Shown one piece after another: positions 53,637-64,000 of a DNA stretch of 64,000 bases. The stretch comes from Nansenia antarctica (taxonomy: Eukaryota > Chordata > Actinopteri > Argentiniformes > Microstomatidae). Location of the stretch: assembly GCA_963989245.1 (NCBI GenBank), contig OZ022342.1, positions 47,267,302 to 47,331,301 of the forward strand, written 5' to 3'. Positions within the stretch are counted from its first letter, which is position 1. Each line of letters begins with the position of its first letter. Both the position numbers and the translations under genes were made by a program. Below the pieces are notes generated by a model, which was not told the origin of the DNA, ran no database searches, and saw nothing but the letters and a program-made list of their open reading frames with translations.

Positions 53637-53996
53637 GATAGGGCCCTGGACAGTCTGGACGGATTGATGGCAGCTGCTGGCCTGAAAAAATCAGGTGTAG
53701 TGCTGAGGCACAAACATGTACATTTCAAGCCTGCAAACTGTGACACTTTAAACAAATGTGAAATAATACTATTGTGCAATATGACAACCCTAGTCGTCTA
53801 TCTGTACAGTATAGTACAGTGGATAGTGTACATAGCCTTTATTTATGTAAACCAGCTCCTTCCCTTCTTGTGATTTTTTTTTTTTTTTTACCCCTTTCCT
53901 AACACCAGGGGAGCCACCCCTCCTAAATGTCGTTGTTTGGTACCTGTACTGTAGCAATGACAATAAAGTCCATTCATTCATTCATTCATTCATTCA
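53637..53996 (+). mobile_element. Rex1 3' UTR, 5'-truncated insertion
   Basis: GGCCCTGGACAGTCTGGACG through (TTCA)n matches 20462-20805, with a handful of differences. A run of 24 G at 53563-53586 lies upstream of it. Confidence 0.9.
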
Positions 53997-54445
53997 GATA
54001 GGCTCCTGCCCCCTAAGGGCCGTTAGGCTACTTATGTGGTCTTCTTGACTACATGTCCACTTTCTCACCTGGTTCTTGCTCTCTCTCTCTCTGGTGTGCC
54101 GACACCATCCTGCTCTCTCATTCTCTCCCTCTCTATCCTCTTCTCTCCCTCTTTTGCTGTCAACCAAAAGGCAAATATAACAACCAGAGTATTTATAATT
54201 TAATAAGAGGTATACATTGAATTCATATCAAATCATAACATCATTCTAATTGAATATTGGGTTGCTGTGGGCAATGCAGTCAGATACTGTCTTTACTTAC
54301 TCTCTCACCTGTAAGAAAATTGTATGTCCAACTACAAAAAACTGACATTTCCAATGAGTGAGGGTTTGTTCCAATGCTTCAATCCACTGTCCATGTACTG
54401 TAAATATACCATTATGGTATTACCATTTTTTTTATATTTTATTGC

Positions 54446-54612
54446 TTATTCAGATTTAGAGAATTGGAATGCTCTGCCCTTGGATCTTAGATCAGCTGGC
54501 TCGGTCGAGGTTTTTAAAAAAACGCTAAAGACTGTCTTGTATAGACAGGCTTGTGGATAGCCCCTAGGGCCTGTCTGTCTGTGTCCTGTTGATGTTGTTG
54601 TACACTTGTTTG
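54446..54612 (+). pseudogene. L2-like LINE C-terminus and start of 3' UTR, split by hAT
   Basis: SDLENWNALPLDLRSAGSVE and VFKKTLKTVLYRQACG end in TAG at 54558-54560. The 3' UTR is cut at 54612 and continues at 59863 to about 60020 (GTAAAGCACTTTGTGACCCT, GCTGTATAAATACATTTTAC, then TTAC repeats). Confidence 0.82.
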
Positions 54613-56589
54613 TAGGGCTGTTACGATTATTCGACGTCATCGACTACGTCAATACGTCGGTTGCCGTAAAATGCGTCGGTTAGTCGTAAAAAACAAAATG
54701 GCTGCGACCAGTGCAAACACGGAGGAAGAGCCGGCGGCTAAAAGACTTCGCCCACGATCGTCCAAAGTATGGGAGTACTTTACAAAAAAAGAAACCAATG
54801 GCAATGTGGTGGTCTGTAAACTGTGCAAAAATGAATTGTCCTATCACAGCAGTACGACCTCAATGAACGAGCACGTGAAGCGAAAGCATCCTGGAGCGCT
54901 TTGTGAAGACAGCCGCAAGCTGCCGGCCGTGTATCAGTGAAACAGCCGGCCGTGTATCAGTGAAAAATGGATAGCTACTAGCTAATGTCACACAAGCAAT
55001 GTAGCTCACCACAGTTTGTATGTCTTGTCTTCTGGTGTTAGTAACGTTAGCTATGTAGCTGGCTAGCTACGGTAGCCTTACTAGCCTATTGTTATTGTGG
55101 TGCTCGCACCTACTGTACGTTATCTAGCTCGTAGCTCGCATGCTACGTTAGCATCGATTTAGCTATTCATAACATAGCAGCGAGAGTAAAGTTAGCTAGC
55201 CATGTAGCTACTAGCTAGCTATGTGTTGTGGTGATGGACAGACTTCTAAATGGCCATGTTGGCTAAACATAGCAGTGAGGTGGAAATTAAGGGGCCTACA
55301 CATGATAAGAAATGTGTGCTTTTTTTATTTTCAGGAAGCAAAGCCGTGTGGAAAACCTTTTCCACAAAAAGAGCACAACTCCATGCACACCCCAGATGGC
55401 TGCTCAGCTTTCTAACAGCATCTTACAGATGATCGTCAAGGACATGAGACCTGTTGCTATTGTGGCGGGTCAAGGCTTTCGTGAGATGATCAACACATTT
55501 CACCCAGGGTACACACTTCCCTCCAGGCACCACTTCACAAATTTGATGGAGAAAAAATACGAGGCTACTATAGAGAGGGTGAAATCTGAAATAAAAAATA
55601 AAAAAATCACACTCACCACAGATGCTTGGACAAGTATTGCCACCGAGGCGTACTTAGGAGTCACCTGCCACTTTATATCTGAAGACTGGGAGATGACTTC
55701 CAGTGTTTCCTCCAGGAATTTTTACAATGGTGGCGGGTAGCGCTGACCTGATTTTTTCGCGTAAACGCGCATGAAACGCGCTCGCGCGCTCAAAACAACG
55801 ACGTAATTTCAGCCAAAACTCGAGGATGGCCCAAAAAAATAAAATGTTTTCCTGTACTTCTCCCGTGTGTCTCTTATTGTCTGTGTCTGCATGTTTTTCC
55901 AGCATGTAATTCCGTTGTCAATAAAAAAATCGTCTCCCACGACTCTTTCCGGACACGTTGGAATTTTTACCGTAACCCCCGGAGAACCAAAGTTATTAAG
56001 CCGCAAAGGGTGCCTCATTTACCGCTGCTGGAGGAAAGTACCGCTTACCGCTGACAGCGGGGAGAGGAAATATTTCTACCCGGGAATTCGCTCCTTGCTG
56101 TGTCCACGGTGATAGGAGTGGAGGATCGACTCCATTCAAAAACTTTTCGATTCCATGGCTTGTCCTCTTTCCGGACACATTGGAATTTTTACCGTAACCC
56201 CCGGAGAACCAAAGTTATTAAGCCGCAAAGGGTGCCTCATTTACCGCTGCTGGAGGAAAGTACCGCTTACCGCTGACAGCGGGGAGAGGAAATATTTCTA
56301 CCCGGGAATTCGCTCCTTGCTGTGTCCACGGTGATAGGAGTGGAGGATCGTAGTTTGTAGACTAGACGCAGCCTAGATGTATTCGACCAATCACAAAACA
56401 GTTTTGCAAGCGCGTCGCTTCGCGCTTGTGGGTGTGTCTAGCGCTGTGAATAGGGATGTCCCGATCCCACTTTTTCACTACCGATACCGATACCGATACC
56501 TGGGCTTCGGGTATCGGCGATACCGATACCGATCCGATATTTGTATAAATTTTTTGACCCCTGAATTTTTTTTATTTTTTAAAAAAAAA

Positions 56590-56690
56590 AAAATTCCTAA
56601 CACCAGGGGAGCCACCCCTCCTAAATTTCGTTGTTTGGTACCTGTACTGTAGCAATGACAATAAAGACCATTCATTCATTCATTCAAATA
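56590..56690 (+). mobile_element. Rex1 3' end, about 100 bp
   Basis: CCTAACACCAGGGGAGCCAC to (TTCA)n. It is the innermost insertion of the nest. Confidence 0.88.
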
Positions 56691-56747
56691 CCTCCCCAGT
56701 ATATAGTCCACACCAACAACAGTTAAATTAAAGACTGCCAGCCTTTA

Positions 56748-57323
56748 TTAAAGCAACAAAAATAGTACTCTGCAGTACTCAGTGACCACCTCTCTTAAAA
56801 CGACATGGACTTTGCTTTTGTTAATTTTCCATTCGAGCAGCATCTCCTCCATGGCTGCCTTAATGGAATCCCCAGTGTGTGAGCCACGGAACTCACGGGC
56901 ATGCAGCACCGCTTTCTTGAAAGTAAAATCAGAGTCTATCCAGTGTGCTGTGAGACTCAACAACGACATTGGACACACGTCTGAGCTCCAAATGTCCGTT
57001 GTGAAGCTAATAGCATCGACATTCTCCAATAGTTTGGCGAGGAACTCACACACTTCATTGTGCATTTTCGGGATGGCATTTTCGGTTATATAATGCCGAC
57101 TGGGCAAAGTATAACGCGGCTCTAGGTGTTCAATTAAACTCCGAAACCCCACATTCTCTACCACCGAAAGTGGTTGGTCGTCGAGCACAATAAACCGAAC
57201 CAATTTCTCCGTTATTGCTTTTGCAATTTTGCTGTCTGGGGGGAGTTTCTCTCGCATCTCGCCAATGTTATGTTCAATAACGGAGTCGAACTCAGAGCTT
57301 GTAGTCGGAGCTGGCAACTCCAT
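56748..57323 (-). pseudogene. hAT transposase N-terminal part
   Basis: SKIAKAITEKLVRFIVLDDQ, NVGFRSLIEHLEPRYTLPSR, DAISFTTDIWSSDVCPMSLL (the DIW holds the first catalytic Asp) and LHAREFRGSHTGDSIKAAME are the N-terminal part of a ZBED-type hAT transposase. Nothing after the first catalytic block survives, and the end (VVTEYCRVLFLLL) is not transposase-like. Confidence 0.85.
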
Positions 57324-58545
57324 TTAATCAAACACGAGTGTAACACAAAACGTAATACGGCACATGTCGTAAAGCCCAAACTGTCGTAAACACAGACGTA
57401 ACACAGACGCGGATCGGGCACGCGGATCGGAGCCTTTTTTTTTTCTGGTCCGATCTCCGATCCAGCATTCAGGACCAATATCGGGTCGATATCCGATCTC
57501 AGTATCGGATCGGGACATCCCTAGCTGTGAAGGTCTGAAAAGCGGCCTAAATTTTTTTTTTTTTTTTTGAGAAATCTGAATGGTGGCGGAGGAAATTCCA
57601 TCGTGGCGGCCCGCCACGATGAAATGCATGTAGAGGAAACACTGACTTCATACAGTCTGACCACGATGCCGCTTGAGGAGCGCCACACAGCGGTAAACAT
57701 TGCTGGCTGGTTGGAAGAGGCAGCAGAGAGGTTTGGTTTCTCTCTCAGTGATGATGTCCTGGCTGTTGTACATGATAATGCTGCCAATGTGGTGGCAGCT
57801 CTCAGGATCCTGGAAGAGAGGCATGGAGTTGCTTCACATCGATGTGCTGGCCATACAATCCAGCTGGTGGTCAACCACGCCCTGAAGAAGGACCCCCAGA
57901 TAAGCAAGGCACTGGGGGCTGCAAGATGCCTGGTAGAACACTTCAAGCGGAGTGAGCTCGCCAGCAGCAAGCTCAAAGATAAACAAAAGCAATGGGGCAC
58001 AGCTGAACATAAGTTGATCCAGGTTGTGTCTGTAAGATGGAACAGTTCTTACTACATGGTGAGTCGCCTCTTGGAGCAACGGTGGCCGGTGACCGCAACC
58101 CTTTCAGACCATCATGTCACACAGCGAGGAAAGCACTACCTGGACCTGAAAAATGACCAATGGACCCTACTGGAGGAACTGGAGCAAGTTCTCAAGCCCT
58201 TTGAGCAAGCCACTGTCTTCCTGAGTGGAGAGGCTTATGTCACAGTCTCTGTTCTACCTCCACTGGTAAAGGGCCTCCTGAAAACCACACAGAAAACATC
58301 CTTCGAGTCTGCTCCCATCAACTCTTTCCAAACAGCTGCAGCAAAGGAGATAGCTTCAAGGTGGAAGGACGAGGCCACATTCAGAGAAGATGGTCAAAAT
58401 GTGTGTGTCATCGCTGCTGCCCTTGACCCCAGGTTCCGCAAGCTAAAGTTCCTGTCGTCAGAAGATATCCTAAAAGTGCAAGTCAAACTTCAGACTCTTG
58501 CACTTCAAGCCAAAATAAGAGAGAAGGAACAGCTTCAACAGGCAA

Positions 58546-58800
58546 GTGAATGAATGAATGAATGAATGAATGAATGAATGAATGGTCTTTATTGTCATTG
58601 ATATAGTACAGGTACCAAACAACGAAATTTGGGAGGGGGGGCTCCCCTGGTGCTAGGAAATAAAAAAAAATAAAAAGGGAAAGGAGGTGATTTACATAAA
58701 TAAAGGCTATGTACACTATCCACTATACTATACTGTACAAATAAAACACTGTGCTGTACTCTATGCTATGCTATACCTATTCTAACATTTCCTATTCTCT
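58546..58800 (-). mobile_element. Rex1 3' tail, minus orientation, in transposase gene
   Basis: (GAAT)n at 58546-58584, then GGTCTTTATTGTCATTGATA, GGGGGGCTCCCCTGGTGCTA and TAAATAAAGGCTATGTACAC: the reverse of the Rex1 tail. Right limit approximate. Confidence 0.88.
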
Positions 58801-60303
58801 GTGGGGCAGGATGGCTCAGCCAGTGCCCAGCCAGAAGCTTCAAAGAAGAGGACTAAGATGCCAGTGTCTGTGCTGGACACATTGCTAGGCTCAGACTCAG
58901 AGGAGCAGCACAGCAATGAGGAAGACAATGCCCAGGAAAGAAACAGCGAGGACAGTGACACCGACACTGACATTGTGAGGAATGAGGTGTTAGTTTATTT
59001 TGGAGAACAAAACGTTTCAAGGGATAAGAGCCCCCTACACTGGTGGAAGGAAAACGCAGCACGGTTCCCCTCCCTGGCTATGCTGGCCAAGTCCTACCTG
59101 TCTGTCCCTGCAACGTCCACTCCGTCTGAAAGGCTCTTTTCAGCTGCTGGGAACATCGTTTAAAAAAAAAGAGCAAGCCTGACCTCTAAGCATGTGGACA
59201 TGCTCACATTCCTCCACAGTAATGCCTAAGGTGGAGGGGGGAGAAGGGAGAGAGCTAAGGGGGGAGGGGGAGAGCAGAGAGAGGGGGAGAATGTTATGTT
59301 TGTTATTGAGATTGTTATTGTTAAAGATTGTTACTGAGAGGTATACAGTATTCCGGTTAGAATTTTACTTTTTTACAGAATTTACTGCATTACTTGCACT
59401 TTTCCTTTTACTTGAAGTTAACTTTTATATTTTATAATATTATATTTTATGTTGAGATTGTTATTGTTAAAGATTGTTACTGAGAGTATACGGTATTCCG
59501 GTTAGAATTTTACTTTTTTACAGAATTTACTGCATTCCTTGCACTTTTCCTTTTACTTGAAGTTAACTTTTATATTTTATAATATTATATTTTATGTTGG
59601 ACTGTAAGAAAGAGAGGATCTTTTTTGTTGTGTGGAATATTGCCCTGCAGTGCAAGAATAATTGAATAAAATACAGAAATGTTGATAAGAGAATTTTTTG
59701 ACATTTATTTGGGGAAAATTAAGTGATACATTAATCGAACACCCAAAAAATAATCGTTAGACTAATCGTTAAATTAGTCGCTAGACTAACCGAATAATCG
59801 ACAAAATATTCGTTAGATTAATCGTTAGAAAAATAGTCGTTTGGGACAGCCCTACTTGTTTGTTACTTGTTCTTATTTTCACTTGTTTGCCTGTTTTAAC
59901 CTGCTATGACTTTCGCTCTTTTATTATGCTTTATTGTGTTTCTTCTTTGTTATGTAAAGCACTTTGTGACCCTTGGTCTGGGAAAGGTGCTGTATAAATA
60001 CATTTTACTTACTTACTTACACCAACTATAACCTCACCCTGCACCAGATCGGACATCAGCTCCAGTCTATGTAAGGGAACCGACAACCCTAATCCCTGAT
60101 CCAAAACACTCCTGTGTGTGTCTGTCTGTCCCCGGCAAGAAAGGAACACTGACTAACACAAATGATTCAGACGCCCCCAATGTTCCTCAGGATCTTCACA
60201 GGAACCTTTTCATCAGCCCCCCCCCCCAGAGATACAAAACTCACATACTCTATACTGAGCACTGGTATAAGAACATGAACCAGAGAACAGCAGTAAATGC
60301 AAT

Positions 60304-60492
60304 AATGGAATGGAATGGAATGGACTTTATTTGTCATTGCTACAGTACAGGTACCAAACAACGAAATTTAGGAGGGGAGGCTCCCCTGGTGTTTAGGAAA
60401 GGAAAAAGAAAACACATTTTAGAAAAAGCATAGATGCATAAAATCACAAGAAGGTAAGGAGCTGGTTTACATCAATAAAGGCTATGTACACC
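60304..60492 (-). mobile_element. Rex1-like 3' tail, minus orientation
   Basis: (GGAAT)n, then GGACTTTATTTGTCATTGCT, ACAACGAAATTTAGGAGGGG and GGAGCTGGTTTACATCAATA. The tail repeat is GGAAT rather than GAAT. Confidence 0.85.
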
Positions 60493-60546
60493 CACAGTCG
60501 TCGCTGATGATGTTGTATTTTCGATTAGGAAACGGGATTAAATACG

Positions 60547-60547
<1 letters not shown>

Positions 60548-60609
<62 letters not shown>
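60548..60609. repeat. (TA)n microsatellite
   Basis: About 31 TA dinucleotides, followed by AGAGAGATAGATA. Confidence 0.98.
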
Positions 60610-60615
<6 letters not shown>

Positions 60616-61285
60616 TAGATACGTGTATGGGATTAAAGGCACCGGCGAAGAGAGAGAGAGATGAGGAGAGATTTCCTGAAATCCAAATGTCCCGAAATTC
60701 AACAAAATCACAAAACTGTTTTTCCTACCGTCAGGTCGGCGCCTCCGTTGTTGTTCAAGCTAGTGTCGCTTTCCCAGTCTTTGTGTAATACGTGAACATG
60801 TTGTAATGTTTGCCCTCTAGCACAGTTATAAACTTAATAAATGACTCGTGTTGTCTTCAGTCTCAGCACTGTGTGCGTTTATCGATCCGCCATCTTAGTT
60901 TCACGTCCCGTTTCAAATCCCGTTCCCTGGTCTCGCGGGAATAGCTGACGTCTATCCTATGGCCAGCGGTGAGGTATAATGATTTATAGTATATCAGATG
61001 CATCAGATGTCACAAACTCCCCCCCGAATTTTTTTTTTAATACAAATATAATATACAAATAAAATACAAATATGATGGAGAGGCCTGGGTGCCGTACGTG
61101 TCTGTTATCAAGGCAACACTGTTGTTTCAATAATCTATAAACACCACCTCAATTACTAGGTGAAATAAAGGTTCAAAGATCAAACGGTCGATGAAGCAAC
61201 TAATAGGAAAACATGAATAATGGATTATTGACCGATTATCGATCGTCTCCAACAAACTAGAATGGGATAACAACATCACAACATT
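60610..61285. other. No gene seen
   Basis: AATAAATGACTCGTGTTGTC (60837) could be a polyadenylation region of an LTR or LINE, but no partner repeat is in the window. The rest is unassigned. Confidence 0.4.
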
Positions 61286-61774
61286 ACAACACTACCCTAG
61301 GGCCATTCAGGCCCTGAACACAGCAAAGACCTAGGTTCTAGGCCCTGGACAATCTAGACAATTTGATGGCAGCTACTAGATTGTAAACATAAGTGCAATA
61401 TTGAAATACAACTGTGAACATTTCAAACCTTCTAACTGCGACACTTTAATGAATGTGCAACAATACTATGTGCAATATGACAACCCTTGTGTACATAAGG
61501 TTCAGATATAGGAAAAAGTTAGGATATTTATAGCATAGCATAGAGTACAGCACAGTGTTTTATCGTATAGTATAGTAGTATAGTATAGTAGATAGTGTAC
61601 ATAGCCTTTATTTATGTAAACCAGCTCTTTTCCCTTTTTTATTTTACCCTTGGCCCTCTTGTTTTTAGTCTTTTTTCCAAGCACCAGGGGAGCCCCCCCT
61701 CCTAAATTTCGTTGTATGGTACCTGTACTGTATTAATGACAATAAAGACCATTCATTCATTCATTCATTCAACA
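61286..61774 (+). mobile_element. Rex1 3' end with last coding residues
   Basis: CCCTAGGGCCATTCAGGCCC, TGAACACAGCAAAGACCTAG corresponds to the P-R-A-I-Q-A-L-N-T-A-K-T end of Rex1 ORF2, followed by the 3' UTR and (TTCA)n. It is more diverged than the copy at 20450-20805. Confidence 0.88.
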
Positions 61775-62320
61775 TCACCCATTTAGTTAAAAAAGTCCAG
61801 CAGCGCTTATTCTTCCTCCGTCTGCTGAAGAGACGCCACATCAGTCGTCACATCCTGGTCGAGTTCTACAGGGCCATCATAGAGAGCATCCTAACATCCT
61901 CCATCACTGTCTGGTACGACTCTGCGTCTTCCCGATCCAAGGCCAAGCTACAACGGAGAGCTACGTACAGACAGCTGAGCGGATCATCGGCTGCCCCCTG
62001 CCTCCCATCACAGACCTCCATAGCTCCAGATCACTGAAGAGAGTACGCAAGATTGTTTCTGACCCCTCACATCACATCCAGCTCACAGCTTGTTTGCATT
62101 ACTCCCTTCTGGACAGCACTACAGGGCCACCAGGACGAAAACATCACAACACTTGAATTGAATTGAATTGAAGTGTATAGAAATGTATTATGGATATAAG
62201 ACGGAGTGTTTTCTGTGTTTTTCTTGCTTTGTTTGAATTTAGCACTGTCGTAATCACACTTGTTTTCTGAATTGCACTATGGCATGTAACACCTCACTTG
62301 CACTAACAAACACATACAGT
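61775..62320 (+). pseudogene. Second Rex1-family LINE, RT C-terminus and 3' region
   Basis: VKKVQQRLFFLRLLKRRHIS, RHILVEFYRAIIESILTSSI, TVWYDSASSRSKAKLQRR, then after frame breaks IIGCPLPPITDLH and LKRVRKIVSDPSHHIQLTAC. It belongs to the Rex1/Babar group but to a different subfamily from the 16629 copy, with tail GAATTGAATTGAATTG at 62155. Confidence 0.8.
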
Positions 62321-62680
62321 GATGCTTGAAAGTATGTGAACCCCTTGTGCATTATTTTTTGTTTTTTACCATGACATCTTTATTTAATCAGAACCAGTCT
62401 TTTTTATCTGACAGAACAGGTTTATATTGACCAATTCCATATTCCACGTTGGTTTAGAGGGAATCATGCGTGTAGTAGAAAAACTAAATTATAAAGAAAT
62501 GATTAGCCTTTTTTTCTCTGCTTTTTTGTTTTGTTCCAATGCAAACAAAATAAATAAACATGTGAATACCAAAGCATTTGTAATTGCAACAATTTTCTGG
62601 GAGAAGTGGTGCATTATCTGACAGAAGTGCTGGGGTGCCAATATGTTTGTCCAGGACTGGATTTAATCAGACAGTTGACC
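62321..62680. mobile_element. Possible non-autonomous DNA element (CAGTGATGCTTGAAAGTATG)
   Basis: ACAGTGATGCTTGAAAGTAT, GTGAACCCCTTGTGC resembles the end of a common fish Tc1/mariner-type repeat. A short internal inverted match (TTATCTGACAGAAC and ATTATCTGACAGAA) is direct, not inverted. No target duplication confirmed. Confidence 0.4.
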
Positions 62681-62689
62681 TGTTGAAGG

Positions 62690-63098
62690 ACAGCTCAGTA
62701 AGGACAGCTCAGTAACAGACAGACCTGTTGAAGGACAGCTCAGTAACAGACAGTCCTGTTGAAGGACAGCTCAGTAACAGACAGTCCTGTTGAAGGACAG
62801 CTCAGTAACAGACAGACCTGTTGAAGGACAGCTCAGTAACAGACAGTCCTGTAGAAGGACAGCTCAGTAACAGACAGTCCTGTTGAAGGACAGCTCAGTA
62901 ACAGACAGTCCTGTTGAAGGACAGCTCAGTAACAGACAGAACTGTTGAAGGACAGCTCAGTAACAGACAGTCCTGTTGAAGGACAGCTCAGTAACAGACA
63001 GTCCTGTTGAAGGACAGCTCAGTAACAGACAGTCCTGTTGAAGGACAGCTCAGTAACAGACAGACCTGTTGAAGGACAGCTCAGTAACAGACAGTCGT
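62690..63098 (+). repeat. 31-bp minisatellite
   Basis: About 13 units containing CTGTTGAAGGACAGCTCAGT and AACAGACAGTC; point variants include AGACC, AGTCC and GTAGAAG. Confidence 0.96.
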
Positions 63099-63176
63099 AG
63101 AAACGACCAGAGATGTTGACTCAAACCTTTTATTATAAGATACAGCCATGTCCCTCAAAACAGAGGTTAAGATACA

Positions 63177-63340
63177 CCCACACACTCCTCCTTTCTCTCT
63201 ATCTGTCTGTCTATCTCTCCCTCCATCTATTCCCCTCTCTCTCTCTCTCTCTCTTTTCTCTCTCTCTGACTGTCTCTCTCCACCGATCTGTCCGTCTCTC
63301 TCTCTCCCTCCTCCTCTCTCTCTGTCTCTCTCTAGGAAGT
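63177..63340 (+). repeat. CT-rich low-complexity tract
   Basis: Mostly CTCTCT with CTGT and CCCT interruptions. Open frames on plus (LSLSLSLF types) are by-products. Confidence 0.9.
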
Positions 63341-63463
63341 GAATGGCAGGCTGTGTTTTAGGGCGTTTCTGGTCTAAGAGTCAGTCACTATGAGACTGAA
63401 GACAGTCAGTGTCTGGCAGGACAAGATGGAACAAACTTCTCTCTACATCATACTCTGTGAGTA

Positions 63464-63590
63464 CTGTGTGTGTGTGTGTGTGTGTGTTTGTTTTTGTGTT
63501 TCTGTGAGTGTTTGCTTGTGTTTGTGTGTATGTGTGACATGGGTGTGTATGTGTTTGTGTGCTTGTATGTGTGTGATCATGTGTGTAATG
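63464..63590 (+). repeat. (TG)n-rich tract
   Basis: TGTGTG runs interrupted by TTTGTGTT and TATGTG. A second tract is at 63868-63967, followed by GGGGA repeats to the window end. Confidence 0.92.
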
Positions 63591-63867
63591 CTGATGATAT
63601 TGGAGAAGAAGAATTTGGATACTCAGTTGAAACATATTCATTAGAACCAGATTAATCTGGGTCAGTCCAGCATAGAGGCGACACAAGGCACAAAGGACTC
63701 AGTGAGACTTACATGATATGATACAGGACACATATGATACATTTGAGTTTTTTTTTACAGTTTATTAATTTATTAAGTACATCTGGTAATCATTAGGTCA
63801 CGTGACGGTAACATGAGTACCCTAAAACAACATTCCAGAGTAGTGATTACAACATCACTCCATATCA

Positions 63868-63911
63868 ATGTGTGTGTGTGTGTGTGTATGTATGTGTGTG
63901 TATGTGTGTGA

Positions 63912-63952
<41 letters not shown>

Positions 63953-64000
63953 TGTGTGTGTGTGTGTGAGGAGAGGAGAGGGGAGGGGAGGGGAGGGGAG
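63868..64000 (+). repeat. (TG)n then (GGGGA)n at window end
   Basis: About 100 bases of TG with ATG interruptions, then GAGGAGAGGAGAGGGGAGGG. The repeat is cut by the window edge. Confidence 0.93.

Larger units (their letters stand above)
56451..57523. mobile_element. hAT derivative, TAGGGATGTCCCGATC ends
   Basis: Left TAGGGATGTCCCGATC and right GATCGGGACATCCCTA; target duplication GCTGTGAA at 56443-56450 and 57524-57531. Subterminal CCGATACCGATACC repeats mark both ends. It encodes part of a transposase on the minus strand and carries a Rex1 tail. Confidence 0.95.
55701..57644. mobile_element. CAGTGTTTCC-ended element inside the transposase gene
   Basis: Left CAGTGTTTCCTCCAGG and right GTAGAGGAAACACTG are inverted; ACTTC is duplicated (55696-55700, 57645-57649), and removing the element rejoins the transposase frame. 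It has no gene of its own. 55943-56128 is repeated at an offset of 222 bases (to 56350; CTTTCCGGACACGTTGGAAT versus CTTTCCGGACACATTGGAAT). It holds the hAT at 56451-57523. Confidence 0.88.
54671..59227 (+). pseudogene. ZBED1-like hAT transposase, interrupted
   Basis: BED exon 54671-54940: SSKVWEYFTKKETNGNVVVC, KLCKNELSYHSSTTSMNEHV, KRKHP. The second exon begins after TTTTATTTTCAG (55334): LSNSILQMIVKDMRPVAIVA, FHPGYTLPSRHHFTNLMEKK, KITLTTDAWTSIATEAYLGV (DAW holds the first catalytic Asp). It is cut after EDWEMTS at 55700 and resumes at 57645 with SYSLTTMPLEERHTAVNIAG, VVHDNAANVVAALRILEE, CAGHTIQLVVNHALK and AALDPRFRKLKFLSSEDI. A Rex1 tail splits it after LQQ. The end reads SPLHWWKENAARFPSLAMLA, STPSERLFSAAGNIV, then TAA at 59161-59163 and, in frame, KKRASLTSKHVDMLTFLHSN. 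A cut-and-paste transposase, now inactive. Confidence 0.92.
54613..59854 (+). mobile_element. ZBED/Ac-type hAT transposon with nested insertions
   Basis: Ends TAGGGCTGTTACGATTATTC and the inverse GTTTGGGACAGCCCTA to 59854; 8-bp target duplication CTTGTTTG at 54605-54612 and 59855-59862. It carries most of a transposase gene split by a second inverted-end element (55701-57644) and a Rex1 tail (58546-58800). 59292-59600 is a tandem duplication of about 147 bases in its 3' region. Confidence 0.95.

Overview
The window looks like nuclear DNA of a ray-finned (teleost) fish. It carries Rex1, L2-clade, L1-clade and restriction-like-endonuclease (RLE) LINEs, hAT and Tc1-like DNA transposons, tRNA-derived SINEs, many minisatellites, genes with spliced exons, and a C2H2 zinc-finger gene of the type expanded in fish. 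The species cannot be read from the sequence. Most of the 64 kb is transposable elements inserted into one another. Three multi-exon host-type genes or gene remnants are visible between and under them.

Layout. 1-9459: the 3' part of an L2 LINE, split by an 8.35-kb hAT transposon (257-8603; 15-bp inverted ends, 8-bp target duplication CTCTACAA). The hAT itself contains a LINE with an intact 1036-aa ORF2 (1652-4762) and a 2-kb palindrome of unique arms plus minisatellite (5118-7166). 9600-15190: a six-exon plus-strand gene of unnamed family with one in-frame stop codon; one intron holds a 2.5-kb minisatellite of about 29 bp. 15797-16628: a 21-bp minisatellite. 16629-20805: a 5'-truncated Rex1 LINE interrupted by a second L2 copy (17562-18870, target duplication GAGAGAA). 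20806-24951: a broken minus-strand gene with FEN/XPG-like nuclease motifs, cut at its third motif by the Rex1 tail. About 25400-35200: an L1-clade LINE split first by two head-to-tail RLE-type LINE copies (26112-30223) and again by a hAT derivative (31268-33036).

36026-52646 (minus strand): a C2H2 zinc-finger gene. Three exons (52466-52611 and upstream, 51211-51572, 37212-36026) join in phase to give a predicted 564-aa protein: an acidic, lysine/glutamate-rich N-terminal half, then 12 complete fingers and one broken finger. Its 14-kb second intron holds remnants of an L2 ORF1 with a SINE inserted in it, a Tc1-like fragment, three LTR-like copies in direct and inverted orientation, a nearly complete but broken L2, a telomere-repeat hairpin, a palindromic MITE, and another L2 that grew a minisatellite and then received a hAT. 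Its last residues and stop codon come from an antisense L2 fragment.

52647-64000: more elements, including a four-level nest. An L2-like 3' end holds a ZBED/Ac-type hAT (54613-59854), which holds another inverted-end element (55701-57644), which holds a hAT (56451-57523), which holds a Rex1 3' tail. Rex1 tails, simple repeats and a 31-bp minisatellite fill the rest.

All coordinates of spliced genes are my own splice-site and phase readings from the sequence. Family names rest on remembered motifs, not on database searches.
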